Below, one piece after another: positions 18,559 through 28,236 of a DNA stretch of 64,000 nt. The translations under genes and the position numbers were made by a program. Under the pieces are notes generated by a model. That model had not been told where the DNA came from, made no database searches, and worked only from the letters and a program-made list of their open reading frames with translations. The stretch lies in NCBI GenBank assembly GCA_023665425.1, contig JAMPDX010000001.1, positions 917,197 through 981,196 on the forward strand, written 5' to 3'. Every line of letters starts with the position of its first letter. Positions within the stretch are counted from its first letter, which is position 1. Origin of the DNA: Muribaculaceae bacterium. Lineage in GTDB: Bacteria; Bacteroidota; Bacteroidia; Bacteroidales; Muribaculaceae.

Positions 18559-18603
18559 AATATAAATGGTGTTTTATTTCGAGTCGACAGTAACCGGTGG
18601 CTA

Positions 18604-19209
18604 CTATTCGCTCATACTATAGATATTCTTTTGAGTCTCGTTGCGAGTGAAGTGCAGCAGAGTGCCCAATGTCTCCGGGTTTGATGTAGCTATAGCTGCG
18701 GCGCCGGCATCAATATGGCTCAAGATATTCCCCTCGGTGATGTCACCGCCCACTACCAAGGGAGTCTCGATAGTGTTGTCGCTCAGATACTTGGCGATAT
18801 CTCTGATGGCGTCAAGGTCTTCGGGAGTACCTTCAGACTCATAGTACAGATAGTCAATGTCGTATGGGCGCAGAGCTACTGCCGAGGCTTCATCAGCCAC
18901 GTTCACACCGATTATGGGCCATGCATCCAATGCCACACGCACCGCACTCACGGGGCGCTCGGTGCTATAGATGTGTACACCATCGCATTGCCACTCCTTG
19001 GCCTGCTCATAGCGGTTGCCGAGGATGAGGACCACCCCCTTATCGGCAAGCTCCGGACGAAGCTTGTCGACAAGTACTTTCAGGTTGTCATTGCTGACAC
19101 TGTCCGGAGCGCATATCTCAATCCAGTTGACTCCGGCGTCCATCACATCCCGTGCTACACGTTCTATTTTCTCTACTGTATCTTCTTTTATAATAAATTG
19201 CAGTAACAT
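18604..19209 (-). CDS. ThiE-like TIM-barrel protein
   Basis: A 201-residue cytoplasmic protein that reads as a small TIM barrel. Segments such as NWIEICAPD, GVVLILGNRYEQAKEWQCDGVHI and TPLVVGGDITEGNI resemble thiamine-phosphate synthase (TMP-TENI). The canonical ThiE pyrophosphate-binding residues and the HLGQ.D motif are degenerate: GVHI is followed by YSTERP. It may bind a phosphorylated ligand without being ThiE. It sits between cstA and sodB on the minus strand, with no thiamine genes nearby and no TPP riboswitch seen. The fold is likely; the function is unassigned. Confidence 0.6.
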   Translation of the reverse strand: MLLQFIIKEDTVEKIERVARDVMDAGVNWIEICAPDSVSNDNLKVLVDKLRPELADKGVVLILGNRYEQAKEWQCDGVHIYSTERPVSAVRVALDAWPIIGVNVADEASAVALRPYDIDYLYYESEGTPEDLDAIRDIAKYLSDNTIETPLVVGGDITEGNILSHIDAGAAAIATSNPETLGTLLHFTRNETQKNIYSMSE

Positions 19210-19228
19210 AAAGTCTCAGTTTTATGTG

Positions 19229-20683
19229 TCAACGCTTAGGTATGATATTTTGTTTACGAGATTTGACAAAAAGCACGATGAGCAACATAGCCGCGGCCAA
19301 ACCGATAGCCAAGGCTACAGTGTAGGGGATGCTAAATCCCCACAGTGCCTGAGTGAGGCCGGTGAAGCCCTCGGGGGCAAAGAAGATGTAGGTCACAGTA
19401 ACACAGGTCATGAACACTGCCGGGAAGAATGATATCCAGTAGAAACGAGCTTGGCGTGCCAACCACACGGTGGCAGCCCATAAGGTGAAGACACTTAAAA
19501 CCTGATTGCACCATGCAAAGTAGCGCCACAGCACGTCGTATGGAAGGAGCATGATGACAAAACACAGGACAAAGATAGGCACTGAGACAAGAAGACGCTT
19601 GAATACTGTCTTTTGCGGTATACGAAGGAAATCGGCTGCGATGAGTCGGGCGCTGCGCAATGCGGTGTCGCCGGAGGTGATGGGTGCTGCAATAACACCC
19701 AGGATAGCCAACAGGCCACCAAAGGCGCCCAGCCATGAGCGCGACAATTCGTCTACAAGGACAGCGGGTGTGCCGGTGCCAATGTAAGCGGCAAGTTGGT
19801 CATAGCCACCGGTGAAGGCTACAGCTGCAGCCGCCCAAATAAGGGCAACGATACCCTCTGCCACCATGGCACCATAGAAGATGGGACGGGCGTGCTTCTC
19901 ATTCTTCAGACAGCGTGCCATCATGGGGCTCTGAGTGGCGTGGAACCCGGAGATGGCACCGCAGGCTATGGTCACAAACATCATCGGGAAGATGGGGTTG
20001 GCCTCCGGGTCTGCCTTGTGATTATAGAATTGCTCCCATATCTCCGGCACACTGTCATGGTGCACAAAGAGCATTACGCAGATGCCGACAGCCATAAACA
20101 GCAGAGCAAACCCGAAGATGGGATACAGCTTGCCTATCAGCTTATCAATGGGGAGCAGGGTGGCTGCCATATAATAAACAAATATTATTATAACCCAGAA
20201 GGTGACATCCAAGTGCTCCGGGGTGAGTTTGCCGAGCAAGTCTGCCGGATTATACACGAAGACCGCGCCCACAAGTATCATGAGCAGCAGCGCAAAGACA
20301 CGCATCACATTCTTGACGCCTCCCCCGAGTTCACGCCCCGTGATTTCAGGCAGAGAAGCACCGTCGTTACGCAATGACATCAGCCCGGAGAGATAGTCAT
20401 GCACTGCGCCGGCAAAGATTGTGCCGAGCGAAATCCATAAGAAGGCTGCCGGGCCATACATCACACCCATAATAGCACCAAAGATAGGCCCGAGGCCGGC
20501 AATGTTCAAAAACTGAATGAGAAAGATTTTCCAATTCGGGAGGGGCACAAAGTCCACACCGTCGGCTTTGGTATGCACCGGGGTGGTCTTAGTCGGGTCC
20601 TGGCCGGCGATGCGGCTCACCAAGAGACCGTAAGTGAAATAGCCGACAATGAGCACGGCTAATGCTATAACAAAAGAGATCAT
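19229..20683 (-). CDS. cstA: Carbon starvation protein A family transporter
   Basis: A 484-residue membrane protein of the CstA family with about 13 hydrophobic segments. Recognisable regions are PLPNWKIFLIQFLNIAGLGP (residues 47-66), GAIMGVMYGPAAFLWI and GAISGFHATQSPMMARCLKN, which hold the conserved HATQSP signature. It is shorter than E. coli CstA (701 residues) but has the usual length for Bacteroidetes homologs. E. coli relatives import peptides or pyruvate on carbon limitation, so pyruvate or peptide uptake is the best guess here. It is the first of three same-strand genes; the next start lies 20 bp after its stop. Confidence 0.88.
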   Translation of the reverse strand: MISFVIALAVLIVGYFTYGLLVSRIAGQDPTKTTPVHTKADGVDFVPLPNWKIFLIQFLNIAGLGPIFGAIMGVMYGPAAFLWISLGTIFAGAVHDYLSGLMSLRNDGASLPEITGRELGGGVKNVMRVFALLLMILVGAVFVYNPADLLGKLTPEHLDVTFWVIIIFVYYMAATLLPIDKLIGKLYPIFGFALLFMAVGICVMLFVHHDSVPEIWEQFYNHKADPEANPIFPMMFVTIACGAISGFHATQSPMMARCLKNEKHARPIFYGAMVAEGIVALIWAAAAVAFTGGYDQLAAYIGTGTPAVLVDELSRSWLGAFGGLLAILGVIAAPITSGDTALRSARLIAADFLRIPQKTVFKRLLVSVPIFVLCFVIMLLPYDVLWRYFAWCNQVLSVFTLWAATVWLARQARFYWISFFPAVFMTCVTVTYIFFAPEGFTGLTQALWGFSIPYTVALAIGLAAAMLLIVLFVKSRKQNIIPKR

Positions 20684-20750
20684 TAGGTTTTAGGTTAAGA
20701 GTGTTGTAGGTTGTCTGTGGTGTTAGAAGAGAGTGGGAGAGGGCAAAATA

Positions 20751-22112
20751 TTATTTGAGAGCCTCAAAGAGGTCATTACGAGCTGAACGAGTTTTGCGGC
20801 GCAGTTCATCCACTTGACCCTGCTGCAGCTCAATGGCACGGCGAACTGAGTCGGATGGTAACTCCCGATAGTTGGCGCGGAGATTAGCTAACTCCTTTTC
20901 ACCACTCTGCTGATGCTCCAGTGCCTCTTGATACTTTTGCATTAGGTGGCGCGCCTGGCGGGGAAGCTGGTCATAGCGGGTATATATCTTGCCGCCGGGG
21001 CCCTCAAAAGTGAAGTCCTCGGAGAGTGCTACGCGTTGCTTGTTTCCCTCGCGTATAGCATCGAGAGTCTCAAATAATGCACTGTAATCGGCCCCGTCAG
21101 GCCAAGTCAGTTTATATCCGGGTACAAACTTACGGTTCTCCGCCGAGTCTTGCTTGACATCATCGTCAATGTCTACGGGAGCATCCTGCTGTGAGTGCAA
21201 TGTCCACAATGCCGCAAGCTCCTTAATTTCCGGGGTGTCGGCATCATAATTCTTTCGCATCTCGGAGGGGATATACCGATATACCACAGTCAGCGGTTCG
21301 CCTGTGTCCGAGGTCTGCTCATGGCGCTCAGTGGTCCATTGACCCACCCCGGCATACTCATCCACGGCGAGCATATAGTCATCTCCCGGCGAATTGTATG
21401 GCATTCCCATATTCACCGGGTTGCGGAAGGTGCCGTCATCGCTGTCGCGATATGAGCGGAATATGTCCCAGCCCCCGAGGCCCTCCTCTGTGCGCGATGC
21501 AAAATAAAATGTGCACCCGTCAGACATCATATATGGGAAGGCAGCATCTACATCTTCATCAAACAGAGCCACCGGGTCGGTCCATACACCATTATCGAGC
21601 TTTACACCTTCGTACAGACGGCTTATACTTATTGGCTCACCGGAATCTTCATCGGTATAGGTGGACTCCACACCCACATATCTGACAGTGCCGTCCTCAC
21701 TCTCATATATGGGACCGAATGGAGTCATTTCAGTCCATTTGCCCCCCATATCCTTCAAGTCTTCGGGGATAAACAGATGCCCGGCGGGTCCCGATAAGCT
21801 ATATGCGTTGATATAATATGGTATAGCAGTGCTTATGCTGTCTAAAATAACAATCTGTTCCACCTGGCCGGCGAGCATATCCTCGGCCAAAGGTATTGCA
21901 GCAAGAGCATCGTCGGCACGCTTGGAGAGGGGCAATCCCTCCTTGCGGGCCAGCTCTTTATATTTGTTGAGGTGAGTGCGAGCAGATGCAAAGTCATATT
22001 GCATCATGGCAGCCATACCTGCGCTGAGTTCATCTTCGGCTGTGGGTGCGGCCAAAGCAGCTCCCATACCCACTAATAATGCGCCACCAAGTAAATATAA
22101 TCCAAATTTCAT
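20751..22112 (-). CDS. Exported PD40-like beta-propeller protein
   Basis: A 453-residue protein with a signal peptide (residues 1-22). A helical TPR-like segment (about 28-75) comes first. Then WD40-like PD40 repeats follow (about 110-300), including DAAFPYMMSDGCTFYFASR and GLGGWDIF, a pattern found in OmpA-associated envelope proteins and type IX secretion PorE-like proteins. The last 60 residues form a charged coiled coil. It is probably periplasmic or attached to the outer membrane. No peptidoglycan-binding OmpA domain is present. The promoter's -7 box is TAACTTTG at 22187-22180. Confidence 0.7.
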   Translation of the reverse strand: MKFGLYLLGGALLVGMGAALAAPTAEDELSAGMAAMMQYDFASARTHLNKYKELARKEGLPLSKRADDALAAIPLAEDMLAGQVEQIVILDSISTAIPYYINAYSLSGPAGHLFIPEDLKDMGGKWTEMTPFGPIYESEDGTVRYVGVESTYTDEDSGEPISISRLYEGVKLDNGVWTDPVALFDEDVDAAFPYMMSDGCTFYFASRTEEGLGGWDIFRSYRDSDDGTFRNPVNMGMPYNSPGDDYMLAVDEYAGVGQWTTERHEQTSDTGEPLTVVYRYIPSEMRKNYDADTPEIKELAALWTLHSQQDAPVDIDDDVKQDSAENRKFVPGYKLTWPDGADYSALFETLDAIREGNKQRVALSEDFTFEGPGGKIYTRYDQLPRQARHLMQKYQEALEHQQSGEKELANLRANYRELPSDSVRRAIELQQGQVDELRRKTRSARNDLFEALK

Positions 22113-22475
22113 AATATACTGTGACCCGGAAGGTCTTATTTAATTAATTATCAAACTCTCGATGAGTTATAATTTGCGCCAAAGTTAATAAAAACCGATG
22201 ACATACCCAACAAATTCCGGCCGTTTTAGTGTGGCGCGGATAATACATTTAATTTTTTGCGACTCGATTGAATACTGAATTTTAGATGTTTAAGAATTTT
22301 TTAGATAAAAATCGGCAAAAATTCAAAATTTTGTTGTAACTTTGGGCGTTAAAACTTGTCTAAGAGATAAGAGACATGTTTTAATCATGCTTTTCTCGAG
22401 GTCGGCAACACCATCATGTCGCGAGTAAAGACCATGAAAACCATTGAATACTAACCGTTTAACCATAGATTAACA
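22113..22475. promoter_or_regulatory. Divergent intergenic region with two -7 boxes
   Basis: TAACTTTG at 22187-22180 (minus) serves the PD40 gene with a leader of about 65 nt. TAACTTTG at 22337-22344 (plus) serves the thioredoxin gene with a leader of about 130 nt, long enough to hold regulatory RNA. The plus leader has a small stem near 22360-22380 but no riboswitch I recognise. Confidence 0.6.
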
Positions 22476-22961
22476 ATGAAAAGAATCGCAACTCTGCTTC
22501 TTGTAGCTCTGCTTAGCATCCCGGTGATGATGGCCGAGCTCCCCAACGTGCAGCTCAAGGATGTTAATGGTAATACCGTAAACACCGCCGAAATTTCAAA
22601 TGACGGCAATCCTATCGTTATCTCCTTCTGGGCTACTTGGTGCAAGCCCTGCAAGCGCGAGCTTAAGGCTATCCACGAGGTTTATCCCGATTGGCAAGAT
22701 GAGACCGGCGTTAAGCTGATAGCTGTCAGCATCGACGAGGCTCAGAATGCTCAGAAAGTAAAGCCCCTCGTTGACGGTATGGGCTGGGAATATGACGTAT
22801 TGCTTGACCCTAACGGCGAATTCAAGCGTCAGATGGGTGTCACTGACGTACCCCACGCTTTCATAGTTGACGGCGAAGGCAATGTCGTTTGGAGCCACAA
22901 GGGCTATGTTGACGGCGGCGAGGAGGAAATCATCGAAGTACTCCGCGGCCTCAAGAAGTAA
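22476..22961 (+). CDS. TlpA-like exported thioredoxin
   Basis: A 161-residue protein with a signal peptide (residues 1-20) and a thioredoxin fold of the TlpA/AhpC-TSA type. The active-site pair is Cys56-Lys-Pro-Cys59 in FWATWCKPC. The cis-Pro region DVPHAFIVDGEGNVVW is intact. It probably reduces disulfides in periplasmic or outer-membrane proteins, drawing electrons from the DsbD encoded 3 kb downstream. It opens a cluster of four redox or envelope genes, but a hairpin follows it and a new leader precedes the next gene, so it may be a separate transcript. Confidence 0.9.
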   Translation: MKRIATLLLVALLSIPVMMAELPNVQLKDVNGNTVNTAEISNDGNPIVISFWATWCKPCKRELKAIHEVYPDWQDETGVKLIAVSIDEAQNAQKVKPLVDGMGWEYDVLLDPNGEFKRQMGVTDVPHAFIVDGEGNVVWSHKGYVDGGEEEIIEVLRGLKK

Positions 22962-22980
22962 AACGCAATCACATCGTGGA

Positions 22981-23023
22981 CGATGAGCATATATGCCATA
23001 TATTATATGGTATATGCTTATCG
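22981..23023. terminator. Long AT-rich hairpin after the thioredoxin gene
   Basis: An imperfect stem of about 18 bp, CGATGAGCATATATGCCA against GGTATATGCTTATCG, begins 19 nt after the stop. There is no T-run of note. It is likely a terminator or 3'-protecting hairpin. Confidence 0.6.
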
Positions 23024-23178
23024 CCCATTTGCTACTTATCCGGTGCAAAACTTGTCTCTACCATGAATTACATCTTACTGATTACCAAATAGTTGACGCG
23101 GCGGATATGTCGGCTTGGCCCATACAAGGCTCAGCCTCAAAACAAGATTAATCAACATTTATCTAAAGATACTCTCAA

Positions 23179-25011
23179 GTGAAACGTAGTTATCTAACCC
23201 TATGCGCCATGCTGGCGGCCGGTATGCCTGCCGCCTTTGCTAATACGGCCACAGAATCCGCCGCTGAATCCTCTCAGAGCCCCTCTCAAGCCTCTGATAC
23301 CACAGCGATGGTAGCCCGCGACTACTTGGGCACAACTGTTGAGGTGGAACCCGCATTCCCCGAACGCAAAAAGACCTGGTTCGACCAGATACGTCTGACC
23401 GGGGCAGTACAGACTGAGTTCCTGATACCCGTCACCGATGGAGGACTCGGTATCAATCACTCTGACCGTGATGTGTACTCAGCTGACATGATGAACAATA
23501 CCTACTTTGACCTGACACTGAATGCTCCCTACTTCAGTGCCGGTGGTCGTTTTGAATGGGCTAAATGGCCCCTGCCCGGTTTCGAACCCCTGTTTGATGG
23601 CTGGGGTGTGCCATACTTCTGGGCTACAGGTAGATACAAAGGTATCAGCCTCACCGCCGGTGACTTCTACGAGCAGTTTGGCTCCGGCCTCATCCTGCGC
23701 ACATACCAAGAGCGCTCATTAGGTATCGACAACGCCATACGAGGCGGCCGCCTGAAAATACAGCCCGGCGGTGGTGTCAGCATCACAGCTTTGGGAGGTA
23801 AGCAGCGTCGCTATTGGGAGCACAACTCCTCATGGCTCTGGGGTGGCGACATCGAGTGGAACCTTGGCGAGGCTTTCGCCAAAGCTTTCGGTTATGACTA
23901 TGGCACCACTCTCGGATTCTCTTATGTGGGCAAGCACGAAAAGCAGACCTACGTGGAGGATCCCACTCACATGTATCACCTTAAATTCCCCGAGAATACA
24001 GCAGCTTTCGATGGCCGTGTCAATGTCAAACTCAAAGACTTCAACATCCTCTTTGAGGGCGCCACAAAGAACAATGACCCAAGTGTAGACAACAACTTCA
24101 CTTATCGTCGCGGCTCTGCCTTCTTGCTCTCTACCGCATACTCATCAAAGGGTGTGAGCGCCTTTATTCAAGCCAAGCGCTCTGACAACATGAGCTGGCG
24201 CTCAGACCGTATGGTAGACGGTGTATCCTCATTCATCAACCACCTGCCGGCCTTCACCGAGACTCAGACTTATGCTCTGGCAGCCATGTATCCTTATTCC
24301 ACTCAGGCAGACGGCGAATGGGCATTCCAAGCAGAGGTGCGCTATCAGTTCAAGCGCAAGACTGCTCTTGGTGGCCGTTACGGTACAAACATACGACTGA
24401 GCGGTAGCTACATCTCCGGTCTTGATCGTCCCTGGCCCGCCGGTGCCGGCCACACTCCTGCATCTTACCCTGTGGGTTCAAATGCCCTCGGTGCAGCTTT
24501 CTGGAAGATTGGCGAGCTCTATTATGCTGACGTAAACTTCGAGTTGAACAAGAAGCTCTCTTCAAAATTCCAGTTCACATTCTTCTATCTCTTCCAGCGC
24601 TACAACCAGCACATCATCCTGGGCCACGGTACTAACGGTGATATGGTCAACGCCAACATCTTCATCGGCGAGGGTCAGTGGAAGATAAAGAAGAACATGC
24701 AGCTCCGTTTCGAGGCTCAATACTTGCACACTGCACAAGACCTCGGCGACTGGGTTGCTGCCACAATAGAGCTCTCTTTGGCTCCCCACTGGATGTTCAC
24801 TATCACTGATATGCAGAACTTCAACGACAACATAGACTTCGGTCCGGTCAAGAAGAACTATTACTCCTTTGGCGTGACATACAATTACCTGCGCAACCGC
24901 TTCTATGTGGCCTACGGCCGTACACGTGAGGGCTATAACTGCTCCGGTGGTATCTGCCGTTGGGTACCTGCCTCCAAGGGCTTCACTGTGACATATAACT
25001 ACACCTTCTAA
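23179..25011 (+). CDS. DUF6029 family outer-membrane protein
   Basis: A 610-residue protein with a signal peptide (residues 1-21), a Ser/Ala-rich spacer and a long beta-barrel pattern of alternating aromatic strands ending in VTYNYTF, a typical outer-membrane C-terminal phenylalanine. It fits DUF6029, a family found next to Omp28 in Bacteroidetes. The start is GTG at 23179, because the signal peptide MKRSYLTLCAML begins exactly there and no ATG precedes it. It is 15 nt from Omp28 and probably co-transcribed. Function is unknown; it may be the channel or anchor of the neighbouring redox lipoprotein. Confidence 0.78.
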   Translation: MKRSYLTLCAMLAAGMPAAFANTATESAAESSQSPSQASDTTAMVARDYLGTTVEVEPAFPERKKTWFDQIRLTGAVQTEFLIPVTDGGLGINHSDRDVYSADMMNNTYFDLTLNAPYFSAGGRFEWAKWPLPGFEPLFDGWGVPYFWATGRYKGISLTAGDFYEQFGSGLILRTYQERSLGIDNAIRGGRLKIQPGGGVSITALGGKQRRYWEHNSSWLWGGDIEWNLGEAFAKAFGYDYGTTLGFSYVGKHEKQTYVEDPTHMYHLKFPENTAAFDGRVNVKLKDFNILFEGATKNNDPSVDNNFTYRRGSAFLLSTAYSSKGVSAFIQAKRSDNMSWRSDRMVDGVSSFINHLPAFTETQTYALAAMYPYSTQADGEWAFQAEVRYQFKRKTALGGRYGTNIRLSGSYISGLDRPWPAGAGHTPASYPVGSNALGAAFWKIGELYYADVNFELNKKLSSKFQFTFFYLFQRYNQHIILGHGTNGDMVNANIFIGEGQWKIKKNMQLRFEAQYLHTAQDLGDWVAATIELSLAPHWMFTITDMQNFNDNIDFGPVKKNYYSFGVTYNYLRNRFYVAYGRTREGYNCSGGICRWVPASKGFTVTYNYTF

Positions 25012-25026
25012 TCCGCACACATTACA

Positions 25027-25872
25027 ATGAAATATACATCAATCTTAAGCGCAGCCGCCATGGCTCTTGCCCTGACTGCCTGCGACAATATTGACGAGAA
25101 CGACCGTCTCATACCCATTGACTTCGCTAAGTCTGACAAGGTAGTTCTCGTGGAGGAGTTCACCGGCTCACGTTGTCCCAACTGCCCGGATGGAGCTGCC
25201 ACCATTGCCTCAATTCATGAGCACCCGGTGTATGGCGCACGTGTCATCCCCGTAAGCCTCTATCCCACCCAGCTCTCCAGCCTTACCCGCCCCTTTAGCT
25301 CTGAACAGGACCTTCGTACAGCCGAGGCCCGCGACATCTTCGCAGTGTATAACACCCGTAACGCCTTGCCGGCTGCCATGTTCAATCGCCGCACATTTAA
25401 CGATGCCGTGCTACAAGTGACCTATACTCAATGGGGCGGCTTTGTGAGCAGCATCTTCGATGAGGGTGGTTATCCCCCCGTAAACATTGACTTGAGCTGC
25501 AACTATAACAAGGACACACGCGAGCTCACTATTAACTACCACACTCAGTTTGTGGATGAGATACAGGAAGAAATCCTCTTCCAGGTATACGTTGTGGAGA
25601 ATGGTGTTGTCACTCAGCAGTCCAGCACTGCCGGTATAATAGAAAAATATACCAACAACCACGTGTTGCGTAAGGCAGTCAACGGCACTTGGGGTACAAG
25701 CTATAGCGATGGCCACCTCCCCGGCTCATCGTTTGAAGATAGTGTGACCACAACTCTTAAGGACAACTGGAATGCAGATAACATTCAGGTTATAGGCTTC
25801 ATATGCTATGCCTCCGGCAACCGTGAGGTGCTCCATGCGGCCCTCCTTGAGTCAATCACCGATAATAACTAA
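25027..25872 (+). CDS. Omp28-related lipoprotein with CxxC motif
   Basis: A 281-residue lipoprotein with lipobox LALTAC (Cys19). It has a thioredoxin-like start, VVLVEEFTGSRC, with Cys50-Pro-Asn-Cys53, the defining motif of the Omp28 family first described in Porphyromonas gingivalis. The remainder forms a beta domain (about 150-275). It is probably attached to the outer membrane and acts in thiol-disulfide exchange. It lies between DUF6029 (15 nt upstream) and dsbD (78 nt downstream), supporting a joint redox role. Confidence 0.85.
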   Translation: MKYTSILSAAAMALALTACDNIDENDRLIPIDFAKSDKVVLVEEFTGSRCPNCPDGAATIASIHEHPVYGARVIPVSLYPTQLSSLTRPFSSEQDLRTAEARDIFAVYNTRNALPAAMFNRRTFNDAVLQVTYTQWGGFVSSIFDEGGYPPVNIDLSCNYNKDTRELTINYHTQFVDEIQEEILFQVYVVENGVVTQQSSTAGIIEKYTNNHVLRKAVNGTWGTSYSDGHLPGSSFEDSVTTTLKDNWNADNIQVIGFICYASGNREVLHAALLESITDNN

Positions 25873-25950
25873 TTTACCTTCAAATAAGCTCACAGGAGAT
25901 ATCCAATGAATGAGTATCTTCTGTGAGCCAAGATTTAAACCTATACCATA

Positions 25951-27999
25951 ATGAAGAAAACATATTTCTTGCTGTTGGCCATGCTGCTGGGAGTCTTCGC
26001 TCTGAAGGCTGACCCGGTCACCTGGTCTTACAAGGTAATCGACGAGAACACCGATCATCCTGCTGTACAGATGACAGCTACCATCGCCCCCGGTTACCAC
26101 CTCTACAATGTAGATCATGGCGGCATGGAGAACCCCCTGCGCTTCTCCATCACAGCCAAGGGCGCCAATCTCGTAGGCCAGCCCACTCCCAATAAGGCAG
26201 CCACTGCTGAGATTGATGAGGATGGACAGCCCGCGCGCTTCTTCTCAAACTCAGTGACCTTTACTCAGAAGCTCAAACCCACTGCCGACAAGTTTGATGT
26301 CACTATTAAAATCACCGGTCAGGCATGCGACGACAACTCCTGCTCAAATATTAATGTAGCAAAGAAGCTGTCCGGCAAGGCACTCGCTTCAGCAAAAGAA
26401 GGAGAGAAAGCTGATGAAAACAAGGATGAAGCCACAGCTGCCGAAGAAGAGGCTGCTGAGGTTGAAGCATCAGTTGACCAAACAGAAGCAGCTGAAGCTG
26501 ATTCCGTAGCCGCCGACGTACAAATGGATAATGCCAAGCTCTGGCGTAACGTGGAGAAAGAGGTTGCCGCATTCGATAACGGCTCCAATAAAGAAGAGAC
26601 ATCACTGCTTGCCATCTTCATTGCCGGTCTGCTCGGTGGTCTTATTGCTCTCATCACCCCCTGCGTATGGCCCATGATACCGATGACCGTATCTTTCTTC
26701 CTGAAGCAAAACAAGAGCCGCGCCAAGTCTATCCGCTCCGCTTCAATCTACGGTCTGTCAATCATCATAATCTATGTGTTGCTCGGCCTTATCGTCACCG
26801 CCATCTTTGGCGCAACGGCGCTGAATGCACTCTCCACCAACGCATGGTTTAACGTATTCTTCTTCCTGCTGCTGGTAGTCTTCGCCATCTCGTTCATGGG
26901 TGGTTTCGAGCTGACACTCCCCTCAAAATTCACCAACAAGATGGACTCCAAGGTAGACTCTTCTACCGGTCTGCTCTCCATCTTCTTCATGGCCTTCACC
27001 CTGGCTCTGGTATCCTTCTCCTGTACCGGTCCTATTATCGGTACCCTGCTCGTAGAGGCTGCCACCAGCGGCAACTACCTTGCTCCCGCCGTGGGTATGT
27101 TTGGTTTTGCCTTTGCGTTGGCATTGCCCTTCACACTGTTTGCCATGTTCCCCACCATGCTCAAGTCTATGCCCAAGAGTGGTGGCTGGCTCAATACTGT
27201 TAAGGTGGTGCTTGGTTTCCTTGAACTGGCTCTCGCCCTCAAGTTCCTCTCAATTGCTGACCTTACTCAGGGCTGGCGCATCCTCGACCGCGAGGTATTC
27301 CTTTGCTTGTGGATCGTAATCTTCGCCCTGCTCGGTGTATATCTGCTCGGCAAGCTCCGCTTCCCCCACGACTCAAAGGTAGAGAAGACCGGTGTAGGCC
27401 GCTTCATGCTGGCACTCATTTCCCTCTCATTTGCTGTATACATGATACCCGGTCTGTGGGGCGCTCCTCTCAAGGCCATCTCAGCTTTCGCTCCTCCGAG
27501 CTACACTCAAGACTTCTCACTCTATGAAGGTGAGGTTCACTCAGACTCCAACAACTATGAGGAGGGTGTACAGAAGGCTATCGCCGAGAACAAGCCCATC
27601 CTGCTCGACTTCTCCGGCTACGGCTGTACCAACTGCCGCGAACTCGAGGGTGCCGTTTGGACAAACGATGAGGTCCGCAATCTTATCAAGGAGAAATTCA
27701 TCCTCGTATCTCTCATGGTAGACGACAAGGCCAAGCTGCCCGAGCCTATAGAGATGACCAACAACAAGGGTGAGCTCGTAATCCTTGAGACTGTAGGTGA
27801 GCTTTGGGGTTTCCTCGAAGGTGAGAAATTCGGTGTTGCCGCTCAGCCCTACCACGTAGTTATCGACCATGAGGGTAACCCCATGTCCGGCTCTATGGAC
27901 TACAACAGAGGCAAGAATGTGGATGACTACCTTAAGTTCCTGAACACCGGTCTTAAGAATTTCGAGGCCAAGCAGTCTAAGACTGCTACAGCCGAATAA
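25951..27999 (+). CDS. dsbD: Thiol:disulfide interchange protein DsbD
   Basis: A 682-residue protein with the three DsbD modules. The signal peptide (1-20) is followed by an N-terminal domain with Cys126 and Cys131 (CDDNSC), then an Ala/Glu-rich acidic linker (about 145-190), which is unusually long. The membrane domain has eight helices (about 210-480), with the first Cys in TPCVWPMIP and the second in FSCTGPIIG. The C-terminal thioredoxin domain has Cys559 and Cys562 (GCTNC). It moves electrons from cytoplasmic thioredoxin across the inner membrane to periplasmic acceptors such as the TlpA-like protein and Omp28. A strong terminator follows. Confidence 0.93.
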   Translation: MKKTYFLLLAMLLGVFALKADPVTWSYKVIDENTDHPAVQMTATIAPGYHLYNVDHGGMENPLRFSITAKGANLVGQPTPNKAATAEIDEDGQPARFFSNSVTFTQKLKPTADKFDVTIKITGQACDDNSCSNINVAKKLSGKALASAKEGEKADENKDEATAAEEEAAEVEASVDQTEAAEADSVAADVQMDNAKLWRNVEKEVAAFDNGSNKEETSLLAIFIAGLLGGLIALITPCVWPMIPMTVSFFLKQNKSRAKSIRSASIYGLSIIIIYVLLGLIVTAIFGATALNALSTNAWFNVFFFLLLVVFAISFMGGFELTLPSKFTNKMDSKVDSSTGLLSIFFMAFTLALVSFSCTGPIIGTLLVEAATSGNYLAPAVGMFGFAFALALPFTLFAMFPTMLKSMPKSGGWLNTVKVVLGFLELALALKFLSIADLTQGWRILDREVFLCLWIVIFALLGVYLLGKLRFPHDSKVEKTGVGRFMLALISLSFAVYMIPGLWGAPLKAISAFAPPSYTQDFSLYEGEVHSDSNNYEEGVQKAIAENKPILLDFSGYGCTNCRELEGAVWTNDEVRNLIKEKFILVSLMVDDKAKLPEPIEMTNNKGELVILETVGELWGFLEGEKFGVAAQPYHVVIDHEGNPMSGSMDYNRGKNVDDYLKFLNTGLKNFEAKQSKTATAE

Positions 28000-28059
28000 T
28001 ACTTGACATTCCCGCTCCTTTGGCAGAATGTCTGCCGAGGATGCATTATAACCAATAAC

Positions 28060-28093
28060 GATTGGGGTGACCTTATTGCAGGTCACCCCAATC
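28060..28093 (+). terminator. dsbD terminator
   Basis: A perfect 13-bp stem (GATTGGGGTGACC and its complement) with an 8-nt loop, 60 nt after the dsbD stop. The T-run is weak (TTACCT). A second small stem GGCAGA-ATG-TCTGCC lies at 28022-28036. Confidence 0.75.
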
Positions 28094-28236
28094 TTACCTA
28101 AATTCAACACTCTTAATATTATGAAGACGCAAATTGACATGAGTGTTGAACTGACAAGTCCGGTCGGGTGTTTTAATTTTATATAAGTTGAGTAAATACT
28201 TATCAACTCAAACGATAATTAATTGAAAAGCACAAT

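Noticed and set aside
19796..20377. 193-codon open frame opposite cstA
   Set aside because: Antisense to a well-supported transporter; His- and Gln-rich as expected from the complement of a hydrophobic gene.
22345..22475. Riboswitch in the thioredoxin gene leader
   Set aside because: Only a small stem is present and no conserved core of the TPP, cobalamin, SAM or other classes was recognised.
27541..28206. 221-codon open frame opposite the end of dsbD and its terminator
   Set aside because: It crosses a strong terminator hairpin and is antisense to the conserved thioredoxin domain.
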